From positions 1 through 27,491 of the forward strand of contig CAZXUI010000063.1 in NCBI GenBank assembly GCA_964643885.1: 27,491 nucleotides of DNA, in the 5' to 3' direction. Shown here one piece after another: positions 7,598 to 15,331 of the stretch. Both the position numbers and the translations under genes were made by a program. This DNA comes from CAADGL01 sp964643885. GTDB lineage: Bacteria > Planctomycetota > Phycisphaerae > UBA1845 > Fen-1342. The number at the start of each line of letters is the position of its first letter. Position 1 is the stretch's first letter. The notes beneath the pieces were generated by a model that made no database searches, was not told where the DNA came from, and worked only from the letters and a program-made list of their open reading frames with translations.

Positions 7598-8299
7598 CTA
7601 GGCGTCCTGCCGGCCGGCGGATTGCGAGGCCGCCGGCGAGGTGGCCGGGGCCGCGCCGGCCTGGGGCGCGTCGTGGTCGCCGTCGTCGCCGTCGTCGTGC
7701 TCGTCCTGCTCGTCGTCCTGGTCGTGCTCATCCGGGAGCTTGCCGGACAAGGCCGGGTGCTTGTCGGCCGCGAGCTTGTCGATGGCGGCCTTGTTGGGCG
7801 AGACGACCATCAGCAGATCGCGTCCGTCCATGCTGGGCGGGCGCTCGATCTTCACCAGCTCGCCGAGCTGCTCGATGATGTTCTTGAAGATATCGAAGCC
7901 GATTTCGCGGTGCGCCCGCTCACGGCCGCGGAAGACCATCTTGAACTGCACCTTGTCGCCCTTGTGGAGGAAGCGCAGGGCGCGGTTGAACTTGATCTCG
8001 CGGTCGTGCTGATCGGTTTTGGGCCGCAGGCGCACTTCCTTGATCTGCTGCTCATGGTGCTTGCGGATGTTCTTCTTCTGCTGATACTTCCACTTGCCAT
8101 AATCCATGATCTTGCAGACGGGGGGGCGCGAATTGGGATTGACCTCCACGAGATCAAGCCCCGCCTCGCGGGCCATCCGCAGCGCTTCGCGCGTGTCGAT
8201 CACGCCGACCTGGGCGCCGTCGTCGCCGACGACGCGGACGGGCGTGATGCGGATCTGTTCATTGCAACGCAGGTTTGTACTCGGACCGGCCTTGGACAG
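7598..8299 (-). CDS. infC: Translation initiation factor IF-3, probable CTG start (233 aa)
   Basis: IF-3 binds the 30S subunit, keeps it from 50S and checks start codons. The N-domain reads RCNEQIR (residues 11-17), 'VRVVGDDGAQVGVIDTREA', then 'EAGLDLVEVNPNSRPPVCKI' and 'DYGKWKYQQKK' in the linker; the C-domain has 'KEVRLRPKTDQHD' and 'KGDKVQFKMVFRGRE'. The first standard start codon (GTG at 8203) would remove half the N-domain. The frame stays open upstream only as far as the thrS stop (8314-8312), and within that space CTG at 8299 lies 3 bases after GGAGAGAG and gives MSKAGPSTNLRCNEQIR. Non-canonical starts are a known autoregulatory feature of infC. The last 45 or so residues are an unusual Asp/Glu/His-rich then Ala-rich tail. 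No rpmI or rplT follows, unlike the common order. Confidence 0.93.
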   Translation of the reverse strand: MSKAGPSTNLRCNEQIRITPVRVVGDDGAQVGVIDTREALRMAREAGLDLVEVNPNSRPPVCKIMDYGKWKYQQKKNIRKHHEQQIKEVRLRPKTDQHDREIKFNRALRFLHKGDKVQFKMVFRGRERAHREIGFDIFKNIIEQLGELVKIERPPSMDGRDLLMVVSPNKAAIDKLAADKHPALSGKLPDEHDQDDEQDEHDDGDDGDHDAPQAGAAPATSPAASQSAGRQDA

Positions 8300-8311
8300 A
8301 AACTCTCTCCG
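8300..8311 (-). promoter_or_regulatory. Ribosome binding site that decides the infC CTG start
   Basis: The 12 bases between the thrS TAA and the proposed infC CTG read CGGAGAGAGTTT on the minus strand, with GGAGAGAG at 8310-8303. No ATG, GTG or TTG occurs in frame between here and codon 33, so this site points to CTG at 8299. Confidence 0.6.
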
Positions 8312-10477
8312 TTACTTGTGAGGCGCGCTCTGGCCGTGCGCGCCCGGCGCCGCAGCGCCGCGGGTTGCGATTTCCTGTGCACACGCGGCCAGAAACTCGG
8401 GCAGCGCGCAGCTTCCGAGCTGCCTGCCCTCACGCGTGCGCACGTTGACGGTCGACTCGGCCGCTTCCTGCTCGCCGATGACCAGCACGTATGGAATCTT
8501 CATCAGCGTCGCATTGCGGATCTTCGCGCCGATGCGATCGCTGCCGTTGTCCAGCTCGGCCCGCAGGCCCGCCTGCTGGCAGGCGGCAAAGACGCGGGCG
8601 GCGTACTCGGCCGACTTGTCGCTGACCGAGCAGATAATCACCTGCACCGGCGCCAGCCAGAGCGGAAAGGCTCCGGCGAAGTGCTCGATGAGGATGCCGC
8701 AGAAGCGCTCCAGGCTGCCGAACGGGGCGCGGTGCACCATCACCGGACGGTGCTCGCTGTTGTCGTCGCCGGTGTACTTCAGCAGGAACCGCTCCGGCAG
8801 ATTGTAATCCACCTGCACGGTGCCGAGCTGCCACTCGCGGCCGATGCAGTCCTTGACGACGAAGTCGATCTTCGGGCCGTAGAAGGCGGCCTCGCCGCGC
8901 TCCTCGGTGTAATTCAGGCCCGATGCCTTCACGGCGTCGCGCACGGCCGCCTCGGCTTTGGCCCAGTTCTCGCGCGAGCCGACGTATTTGTCGTCGTCGT
9001 CGCGCAGGCCGAGCCGCACGCGGAAGTCGGTCAGCGTGAGCAGCCCGAGTATCTGCTTGGTCAGGTCCACGCAGTCGGCGATCTCCGCCGGAAGCTGGGC
9101 CTGGGTGCAGAAGATGTGCGCATCGTCCTGCGTGAAGCCGCGGACGCGGGTCATGCCGGAGATCTCGCCCGACTGCTCGTAGCGATAGACGGTGCCGAAC
9201 TCCGCCAGGCGGACGGGCAGGTCGCGATAGCTGCGAGCGTCGGCTGCGAAGATGCGGATGTGATGCGGGCAGTTCATCGGCCTGAGCAGAAAGCCGTCCT
9301 CGCGGGCCAGCCACTGGCGGCTGCGGCGCAGGCGCTCCTCGGCCGGGGCGTCGAGCGGATAGCCGTCGGCCGCCAGCTCTGGATAGTCGCCGGCCAGGCG
9401 GTTCCAAAGCTCGCGCTCGTCCTTGCCGGCCGGGCCGTCGCCGCCGGTGCGGGCGAGTTCCCAGAGAGAGTTGACCAGGCGGGCCCGGTCCGACTCGAAC
9501 AGCGGCGGGAACTGCGAGTCCTTGTAATACGGGAAATGCCCGCTCGTGCGGTAGAGATCGAGCCGGCCGATGTGCGGGGTGTAGACCGGCTGATAACCGC
9601 GGCGGAGCAACTGCTCGCGCATCAGCGACTCGAGGCAGTGCCGCACGATCGCGCCGCGCGGCTTCCACAGCACCAGGCCGGAGCCGACCAGCGGGTCGAT
9701 CGTAAACAAGCCCAGCTCCTGGCCGACGCGGCGATGATCGCGCTTTCTGGCCTCCTCGAGCTGACGCAGGTACTCGTTGAGCTCCTTGGCGCTCGGCCAG
9801 CTCGTGCCGTAGACGCGCTGGAGCATCTTGCGGCTGGCGTCGCCGTGGTGATAGGCCCCGGCGACCTGGATCACCTTGAACGCGCCGACCCGCCCGCTGC
9901 TGGGCACGTGCGGCCCGCGGCAGAGGTCCTCGAAGCAGCCGCTGTCGCGCGTGCCGGTCACGTAGAAGCTCAGCACGTCGCCCTGGGCCCGCTCGGCGTT
10001 GTCGATCTTGTACTCGTTGCGCTCGGCCTCGAGCTTGCGCATCGCCTCGCCGCGCGGCATTTCGTAGCGCGTGAAGGGCCGGTCTTCCTTGACGATCTCC
10101 GCCATGCGGGCCTCGATCGCCGGGAAGTCCTCCGGCGTGAGGCTGTGATCGAGATCAATATCGTAGTAGAAGCCGTTCTCGACCGGCGGGCCGTAGACCA
10201 GCTTGGTCTTCGGCCAGAGCGAGCAGATCGCCTCGGCCATTACGTGCGCGCAGCTATGCCGTGCGACGAACAGGCCGTCGGGATCGGTGATCTTCAGCGC
10301 CTCGAGCCGGACGCGCGGCTGATTCAGCCGGTACGTCAGGTCGACCAGCTCCCCGTTGACGCGGGCCGCGACGGCGTCCCGCGCGAGCCGCGGGTGAATC
10401 GCGCGGAGCACTTCCGCCACCTGCACGCCCTCGGGCTGTTCGATGACCTTGCCGTCCGGGAGTTCCACCTGGACCAT
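8312..10477 (-). CDS. thrS: Threonyl-tRNA synthetase (721 aa)
   Basis: It charges tRNA-Thr. The order is standard: TGS domain (residues 1-65), editing domain with HSCAH (74-78) and the C-x-G-P-H site (C186, H190), and class II core with 'LWKPRGAIVRH' and 'GYQPVYTPHIGRLDLYRTSGH'. Zinc ligands are C403 in 'RPMNCPHH', the His of 'TQDDAHIFC' and the His of 'VMVHRAPFGS'. The anticodon domain begins near 'WLAPVQVIICSV'. The protein is about 80 residues longer than usual. Most of the excess is an insert at about 328-394 between 'FPPLFE' and 'FLLRPMNCP', rich in Arg, Leu and Glu. The ATG at 10477 follows AAGGAAG and starts the TGS strand at once; an upstream in-frame ATG at 10603 would add 42 low-complexity residues. 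It is 12 bases from infC and surely cotranscribed with it. Confidence 0.97.
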   Translation of the reverse strand: MVQVELPDGKVIEQPEGVQVAEVLRAIHPRLARDAVAARVNGELVDLTYRLNQPRVRLEALKITDPDGLFVARHSCAHVMAEAICSLWPKTKLVYGPPVENGFYYDIDLDHSLTPEDFPAIEARMAEIVKEDRPFTRYEMPRGEAMRKLEAERNEYKIDNAERAQGDVLSFYVTGTRDSGCFEDLCRGPHVPSSGRVGAFKVIQVAGAYHHGDASRKMLQRVYGTSWPSAKELNEYLRQLEEARKRDHRRVGQELGLFTIDPLVGSGLVLWKPRGAIVRHCLESLMREQLLRRGYQPVYTPHIGRLDLYRTSGHFPYYKDSQFPPLFESDRARLVNSLWELARTGGDGPAGKDERELWNRLAGDYPELAADGYPLDAPAEERLRRSRQWLAREDGFLLRPMNCPHHIRIFAADARSYRDLPVRLAEFGTVYRYEQSGEISGMTRVRGFTQDDAHIFCTQAQLPAEIADCVDLTKQILGLLTLTDFRVRLGLRDDDDKYVGSRENWAKAEAAVRDAVKASGLNYTEERGEAAFYGPKIDFVVKDCIGREWQLGTVQVDYNLPERFLLKYTGDDNSEHRPVMVHRAPFGSLERFCGILIEHFAGAFPLWLAPVQVIICSVSDKSAEYAARVFAACQQAGLRAELDNGSDRIGAKIRNATLMKIPYVLVIGEQEAAESTVNVRTREGRQLGSCALPEFLAACAQEIATRGAAAPGAHGQSAPHK

Positions 10478-10870
10478 CAGAGCGTCTTCCTTGCGGTCGG
10501 CTTCAGGCGGGCAGCAGCGACTTGGGGAACGGGAGCAATGGACGGGACGATCTGAACCTGAACCGCTGCTCGGGTACGCAACTGCCCAAGCCGGCGCCGC
10601 CATGGGCCGACCAGCCTAGCAATCACGTGTTGTGCGTCCCGAGACCATCAATTCGCGTTTCCGTCCGAACCACGACGTGTACGCCCGTGCGGCGACACCA
10701 TTTATCACTCTAACACCCCGCCACGCGAAGTCAACCGCAACTACCGGCGCGGGGGCCGCCTCAGCCCGCGCCAGGCCGCGCCGCCGGCGGATCGCCCACG
10801 GGGCGGCCTCTCGCCCCCATGCGGAATTATCGGTTGATTTGCTGCGGCCGGTGCCGGTCCGCTCCGGGGG
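10478..10870. other. thrS leader and upstream intergenic stretch
   Basis: These 393 bases lie between thrS and the membrane protein gene ending at 10871, both on the minus strand. The stretch holds a good minus-strand promoter (10707-10734), which would give thrS a leader of about 220 bases. I see no gene here. The leader can form a modest stem (CTTGGG with CCCGAG), but I recognise no T-box or other known riboswitch. Confidence 0.6.
10707..10734 (-). promoter_or_regulatory. Candidate promoter for thrS-infC
   Basis: On the minus strand TTGACT (10734-10729), a 16-base spacer and TAGAGT (10712-10707) closely match sigma-70 boxes (5/6 and 4/6). It points at thrS, with about 220 bases of leader. 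Confidence 0.5.
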
Positions 10871-11512
10871 CTAGCCCGCGTTCCAGGAGCGGCCGGAGCC
10901 GGTCTCGAGGGCGCCCTGTCGCGAATTGGCCTGGAAGGCGTATCCGGTCACGAAGATCATGCCGAGCATGGTCGGGACGATCGCCGGCATCGCGCTCGAC
11001 CAGTCCACGAACGTCGCCCCCATGGAGGGCAGCGTCGCACTCGCCAGGCCGACGAAACCGATCACGATCAGCGCCGCACCGTGGATCGTCGTCAGCACGA
11101 CCGGCAACGGCCGCGTATAGAGCCACAACGCGGCCGTACCACAGCCCGCTCCGACGACCCCGCTCATGAGCGCGAACTCGTCCCGCAGCCCGCACTGGAA
11201 GCTGAGGTAGTACCCCAGGGCCGCGAAGGTCGCGATCGACGCGAAGGCGGTGCCGAGCCGCGGCTGACCGACGGCCAGCAGCCCCAGGCCCGCCCCGACC
11301 GCCAGCGCCACGAAAAGCGGCTCGACCCCCGGAACGTGCAGCGCCGCCAGCGAGAACGCGAACGCCATGACGCCGGTCGCGAACGCGAGCAGGAAGCGCG
11401 AGAAGCGGTATCCCTGCGTGGTGAAGCAGACGCCGAGCAGAAAAATGGCCAACGAGTTGACCTCGCCCTGGACTGCGGCCCACTGGAAAACGCTAGTCTG
11501 ATAATCCCCCAT
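10871..11512 (-). CDS. Polytopic membrane protein, unknown function (213 aa)
   Basis: The product is almost wholly hydrophobic, with about six or seven transmembrane segments, for example 'LAIFLLGVCFTT', 'FLLAFATGVMAFAFSLAAL', 'LFVALAVGAGLGLLAVG' and 'ALIVIGFVGLASATLP', and a short polar tail. The ATG at 11512 has AAGGAGAG 7 bases upstream; a longer in-frame version starting at 11587 lacks a site. The arrangement of short Gly/Ala-rich helices is reminiscent of the next gene (11662-12504) and of TMEM198/DUF4203-like proteins, but the likeness is weak. It lies downstream of the mur/ftsQ operon on the same strand, 149 bases after its neighbour. No function can be assigned. Confidence 0.7.
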   Translation of the reverse strand: MGDYQTSVFQWAAVQGEVNSLAIFLLGVCFTTQGYRFSRFLLAFATGVMAFAFSLAALHVPGVEPLFVALAVGAGLGLLAVGQPRLGTAFASIATFAALGYYLSFQCGLRDEFALMSGVVGAGCGTAALWLYTRPLPVVLTTIHGAALIVIGFVGLASATLPSMGATFVDWSSAMPAIVPTMLGMIFVTGYAFQANSRQGALETGSGRSWNAG

Positions 11513-11661
11513 CGGAGCTCTCCTTCGGAGGCACCGTCGCGCAGCGCCGCCGACAGGAACGTAGAAAACGATCGGGCTCCGAAGCAAATCGCCGGGGCCC
11601 GATCGACACTTGGGGAGCTGAGATTCTTCGAGGCGACGCCGCGAGACGCGCGGCCGGGGTG

Positions 11662-12504
11662 TTACGCCGGAGCCGGTTCGCCGGCCGCGTCTTCGGGCTC
11701 ATCGCGCTGTGCGGTTCGCCGCTTGCCCGAGACCAGATTGACGACCAGCGAGATCAGCCAGACCCCGCCCACGATCGTCCAGCCCCAGGGCCCGAGTGAG
11801 ATCAGCCACTCGGCCGCCGCGGGCCAGAATTGCTGAAGCAGCATCATCACGCTGGCCATCAGAAGCAGCGTTCCGGCGGAGGCGGCCCAGACCGACCGCG
11901 CCGCCCAGGGCAGCAGCAGGCCGAGGGCCAGGCCGGCGACGATGGTCGCCAGCAGGATGGCGGCCGCGTTGGTCTGAAAATTCGGGACGTTCGCGCTCAG
12001 GTGCATCCAGAGCGAGCGCAGCTCTGCGGAGATCGCCGGGCTCTGCGGCTGAGCGGAGGCATCGGGCAGCGAGACGAGTTGAGCCTGGGTGTCGAAGCCG
12101 TTGCTCGTGTAGGTGGCTACATGCGGAGTAAGTACTTGTACGTAGTAGACGGACCAGCCGGCGGCCGCCAGCGATCCTGCCAGCAGCAGCGCCATCCAGA
12201 AACGGAAGAACAGCAGTGCAACGATCGAGCCGAGAATGCCCGACAGCACGGCCGCCGGCCAGTAGGGCAGGGCGAAGTTGGTCGCGATGGCGCCGCCGGC
12301 CGCCCCGCCGATGGCGAAGAAGCTGATCGCGGCGACGGTCGAGGCGAGCCTGGCCCCGCGCACGAGCAAGATCAGCCCGAACAGCGCCACGGCACCGACG
12401 CCTGCGGTCGGCAGCCAGCTCGCCGCCTGCGGCAGATGGTGCTGCACGGTGTCGACCAGCAGCCGAAACAGGTCCTGCATCTGAAGCGGTATGGCGTTTT
12501 CCAT
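11662..12504 (-). CDS. Polytopic membrane protein, unknown function (280 aa)
   Basis: About seven hydrophobic segments are visible. The first group, 'VGAVALFGLILLVRGARLAS', 'AISFFAIGGAAGGAIATN', 'AAVLSGILGSIVALLFFRFW' and 'ALLLAGSLAAAGWSVYYV', looks like a Gly/Ala-rich packed bundle. A polar loop of some 55 residues follows ('NGFDTQAQLVSLPDASAQPQ' onward), probably outside the membrane, then three more segments and a charged tail. The ATG at 12504 has AAAGGGAGG 9 bases upstream. It lies 72 bases downstream of ftsQ on the same strand, so it may be read through from the mur operon. It is possibly related to DUF4203/TMEM198-like proteins; I am not sure. Confidence 0.75.
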   Translation of the reverse strand: MENAIPLQMQDLFRLLVDTVQHHLPQAASWLPTAGVGAVALFGLILLVRGARLASTVAAISFFAIGGAAGGAIATNFALPYWPAAVLSGILGSIVALLFFRFWMALLLAGSLAAAGWSVYYVQVLTPHVATYTSNGFDTQAQLVSLPDASAQPQSPAISAELRSLWMHLSANVPNFQTNAAAILLATIVAGLALGLLLPWAARSVWAASAGTLLLMASVMMLLQQFWPAAAEWLISLGPWGWTIVGGVWLISLVVNLVSGKRRTAQRDEPEDAAGEPAPA

Positions 12505-12576
12505 CGTCACGCGCCTCCCTTTCGGCAGCACAGCTACGGGGCACCGGTCCTTGGACGGCCCGAATCTCGGCCCCTA

Positions 12577-13500
12577 TCAGTTTATGCGCCGCAAAACGAC
12601 CCGGTCAGGGTCGCACAGGTCGATTTCTCCCTGCTGCGTCAGCAACTGCCCGTTTTGATATAACTCATTGAGCGCACTGAGCTTCGAAGGCGTCGAGCGT
12701 TCCACGCCCGACTCCTCGCCCGGCGCCAGGCCCCAGACGACCCGCACCTTCGGATTGGTCGTCAGCAGCACCAGCTCGCCCCGCGCGCGGCTTTCGCGCT
12801 GCCGGTAATTGCTCACATCCACACCCCGCAGCGCCCCGCGCCCGGGCAGATTGCCGGCCACGTGTGCCTGAAGCAGATAGTCCACCAGCCGCAGCCCCGC
12901 GGCCAGGTCATCCCCTTCCCACGGCTGGCCGGGCGCCCGCGGAACGGGCCCCTGCACGCCGTGAATCACGAACCAATCCTGTCGATTCACCTGGTCGGCC
13001 GGCATTTCCAGGGGCAGCCGCACGCCGCGCGAATCTACGAGGAATGCCCGCCCGCCGCGCTCGACCATCGCCAGCGGTGTGCGGAAGGCCGCCTCCACTT
13101 CGACCACACCGTCGAAGCGGGCGGCGACGTGGCGAACGTCCTCGATCCACGGCGACTGCCGCAGGTTCTCGGCGACGCGCTGGCAGAGCGTCTTGTCAAA
13201 GACGTTGTCGCTCGGCCGCAGGCCCGTATCGACCGCCCGCTGCGCGAGAAACTCCGCCTGGTTCGGATGCGTCAGCCACACCGGCAGATTGATCCATTTG
13301 ACCCGCAGGTCGTCGCCGGCCAGGCTCCGGGCCTGCGGCTCCAGCCGCTGCAACCCGAAAGCGACCGAGCCGACCGCCACCAGCCAAAGCAGCAAGGTCA
13401 GCACGGGTGTGCTCAGCATCAGTCGGACGAACCCCGCCAGCGGCGACGGCCCGCGCCGCGCCCGCGGCTCACTCGCCGAACTGCCGCGGCGCCGTTTCAT
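12577..13500 (-). CDS. ftsQ: FtsQ/DivIB-like cell division protein with POTRA-type domain (307 aa)
   Basis: The topology matches FtsQ: a basic cytoplasmic N-terminus (KRRRG, ARRG), one membrane segment near residues 29-50 ('LTLLLWLVAVGSVAFGLQRL'), then an outside part. 'NVFDKTLCQRVAENLRQSPW' followed by 'IEDVRHVAARFDGVVEVEAAF' matches the POTRA pattern of small helix, 'L..PWV..A.V.R..P..L.V.V.E'. 'AMVERGGRAFLVDSRGVRLP' matches the conserved 'P.A....G...LVD..G..F'. FtsQ links the divisome to septal wall synthesis. The ATG overlaps the ddl TGA as ATGA, with GGAGGA upstream, so the two are translationally coupled. The ddl-ftsQ order is the classical one. No ftsA or ftsZ follows. Similarity is by pattern, not strong identity. 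Confidence 0.75.
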   Translation of the reverse strand: MKRRRGSSASEPRARRGPSPLAGFVRLMLSTPVLTLLLWLVAVGSVAFGLQRLEPQARSLAGDDLRVKWINLPVWLTHPNQAEFLAQRAVDTGLRPSDNVFDKTLCQRVAENLRQSPWIEDVRHVAARFDGVVEVEAAFRTPLAMVERGGRAFLVDSRGVRLPLEMPADQVNRQDWFVIHGVQGPVPRAPGQPWEGDDLAAGLRLVDYLLQAHVAGNLPGRGALRGVDVSNYRQRESRARGELVLLTTNPKVRVVWGLAPGEESGVERSTPSKLSALNELYQNGQLLTQQGEIDLCDPDRVVLRRIN

Positions 13501-14444
13501 GCCGGCTCCTCCCACGCCATCCGCACGAGCCGGTCGCACAGCTCGTCGAAGTCGATGCCGACCTGCGCGGCCGCCTTGGGCACCAGCGAATGAGTCGTGA
13601 AGCCCGGCAACGTGTTGACCTCCAGCAGCCAGAGGGCTCCATCCGGTTCGGCGATCCAGTCGACCCGCGCCAGATGCCGGCAGCCGATCGCATCAAACAG
13701 CCGCAGGCTCTCCGACTGGGCGCGCATCAGCACCTCGGCCGGATGGCCGGCGTCGAAGAGGTATTCGGTCGCCTCGTCGTGATATTTCGCCTCGTAATCG
13801 TAGAAACGGCGCTTCGGGCGGATGCAGATGACCGGCAGCGCCCGGCGGCCGACGATCCCGACTGTCAGCTCGTCGCCGCGGACGAAGCGCTCCAGCAGGG
13901 CCCGCCCGTACCGCTCAACCACGCCCGCGGCCGCGGCACGCACATCGGCGGCGTCCTGCGCGATCGCTGTGTCCACGCTGCTGCCCTGGTCCAATGGCTT
14001 GATCACGCAGGGGGGATCGAACAGCGGCCGGCCGGCGGCGAGGTCCTCGCGCGTGACGAGCCGGTAGGGGGGCGTCGGAATGCCGATTCGTTCGGCGCAC
14101 TGCTTGGTCGCGAGCTTGTCGATTGCGATCGCGCTGGCGCGCGAATCGGAGCCGACGTAGCGAAGCCCGCGCTGCTCGAGAATCCTTTGCAGCGAGCCGT
14201 CCTCGCCGAACGTGCCGTGCAGGGCGGGGAAGATCACGTCTGCCGGCGTGTCGAGCGCCGCGAGCTGATCCGGTGCGATGTCGGCGATGAACACGTCGTG
14301 CCCGCGCCGCCGCAGCGCCTCGGCCACGGCCAGTCCGGAATCCAGACTGACGGCTCGCTCAGCGCCAGGTCCACCGGCCAGGACGGTTACGCGCAGCTTG
14401 CGAGCGGTGGGGGGGAGGGATGTCTCACGCGTCGATGGCTGCAT
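13497..14444 (-). CDS. ddl: D-alanine--D-alanine ligase (315 aa)
   Basis: It joins two D-Ala for the peptidoglycan stem peptide, in the cytoplasm. It is an ATP-grasp enzyme: 'VTVLAGGPGAERAVSL' (N-domain), 'PALHGTFGEDGSLQ', 'YVGSDSRASAIAIDK', the ATP-binding 'CVIKPLDQGSSVDT', 'LLERFVRGDELTVGI', the omega-loop like 'RRFYDYEAKYHDEAT', and the metal site 'LLEVNTLPGFTTHSL'. The family usually has Met in 'PGMT'; here it is Phe. Length is normal. The frame runs far upstream inside murB, but homology begins just after ATG 14444, 5 bases from the murB stop. The ribosome site is weak (GGTGA), consistent with coupling to murB. Confidence 0.95.
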   Translation of the reverse strand: MQPSTRETSLPPTARKLRVTVLAGGPGAERAVSLDSGLAVAEALRRRGHDVFIADIAPDQLAALDTPADVIFPALHGTFGEDGSLQRILEQRGLRYVGSDSRASAIAIDKLATKQCAERIGIPTPPYRLVTREDLAAGRPLFDPPCVIKPLDQGSSVDTAIAQDAADVRAAAAGVVERYGRALLERFVRGDELTVGIVGRRALPVICIRPKRRFYDYEAKYHDEATEYLFDAGHPAEVLMRAQSESLRLFDAIGCRHLARVDWIAEPDGALWLLEVNTLPGFTTHSLVPKAAAQVGIDFDELCDRLVRMAWEEPA

Positions 14445-14449
14445 GATGG

Positions 14450-15331
14450 TCACCAGATCTGCACCTCGAGCTCGAGTTCGATCCCCGTGTTCTTGCGTAC
14501 GCGTTCGCGGGCCAGGTCGATCAGCTCCAGCACGTCGCGCGTGGTCGTGTTCGCGCCGGCGACGATGAAATTCGCATGCCGCTGGCTGATCTGGGCTGAT
14601 CCGGCCCGCGCCCCCTTCAGGCCCGCCTCGTCCAGCAGCCGCCCGGCCGCATGGCCCGGCGGGTTCTTGAAGATGCAGCCCGACGAGCGGGCGGCCAGCG
14701 GCGGCTGGGTGGAGTGCTTTTCGGTCCAGATGTCGCGGTGGCGCTGGAGAGCCGCCGCGCGGTCGCCGGTTTTCAGTGTCAGCGCCGCGGCCAGGACGAT
14801 GCAGCCCTCCAGGTCGGTGTGGCGATAGGAAAAGCCGACCTGCGCGCACGTCAGTGTTCGCACCTGCCGCTCTCGATCGAGAATCGTCACCTGGCTCGCG
14901 AACTGGGCGATCTCGCCGTAGCGCCCGCCCGCGTTCATGCGGATGATTCCGCCCATCGTCCCCGGAATGCCCGCCAGCGCCTCCAAGCCCACCAGGCCGC
15001 GCTCGATCGCGCTGCGCACGAGGCGCGGAAAGTCCGCCCCCGCCCCGGCCGTCACCGTCTCGTCCTGAAAGTGGGTGGTCAGGAAGTGCGGCTCGCTCAG
15101 CCGGATCACCGCCCCGTCGAAGCCCGCATCGGAGATGAGCACGTTGGCGCCGCAGCCGAGCACACGCCACGTGACGCCTGCGTCTTCGCACCGCGCCACA
15201 ACCGCCGCAAGCTGCTCGGTGTCGCGCGGCTCGATCATCCAGCGCGCCGGTCCGCCGAGCCGGTACCACGTGTACTCGCTCAGCGGCACGTCACTGCGGC
15301 AGATTCTCTCGAAGCCGGCGTACCAGCTCAT
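14450..15331 (-). CDS. murB: UDP-N-acetylenolpyruvoylglucosamine reductase (293 aa)
   Basis: It reduces UDP-GlcNAc-enolpyruvate to UDP-MurNAc with NADPH and FAD. The FAD domain shows 'YTWYRLGGPARWMIEP', 'RVLGCGANVLISDAGFDGAV', and 'GLEALAGIPGTMGG' with 'MNAGGRYGEI'. The catalytic Ser lies in 'ARSSGCIFKNPPG', and the C-terminal part has 'LLDEAGLKGARAGSAQIS' and 'HANFIV'. The size and the absence of the extra tyrosine loop suggest a type II MurB. The ATG at 15331 lies inside the 3' end of murC (41-base overlap) with GGAAGG upstream, so translation is probably coupled. Confidence 0.96.
   Translation of the reverse strand: MSWYAGFERICRSDVPLSEYTWYRLGGPARWMIEPRDTEQLAAVVARCEDAGVTWRVLGCGANVLISDAGFDGAVIRLSEPHFLTTHFQDETVTAGAGADFPRLVRSAIERGLVGLEALAGIPGTMGGIIRMNAGGRYGEIAQFASQVTILDRERQVRTLTCAQVGFSYRHTDLEGCIVLAAALTLKTGDRAAALQRHRDIWTEKHSTQPPLAARSSGCIFKNPPGHAAGRLLDEAGLKGARAGSAQISQRHANFIVAGANTTTRDVLELIDLARERVRKNTGIELELEVQIW

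Noticed and set aside
7577..10555. A 992-codon plus-strand ORF across thrS and infC
   Set aside because: It is the antisense of two certain genes and has a His/Leu/Ala/Arg-rich composition typical of a shadow frame in high-GC DNA.
10478..10603. Upstream start of thrS at 10603
   Set aside because: It would add 42 residues of Pro/Ser/Arg-rich sequence before the TGS domain, and the ribosome site lies at 10477 instead.
14445..15269. Possible long N-terminal extension of Ddl (590 codons in frame)
   Set aside because: The extra part lies over murB in another frame and is low-complexity; Ddl homology starts right after ATG 14444.
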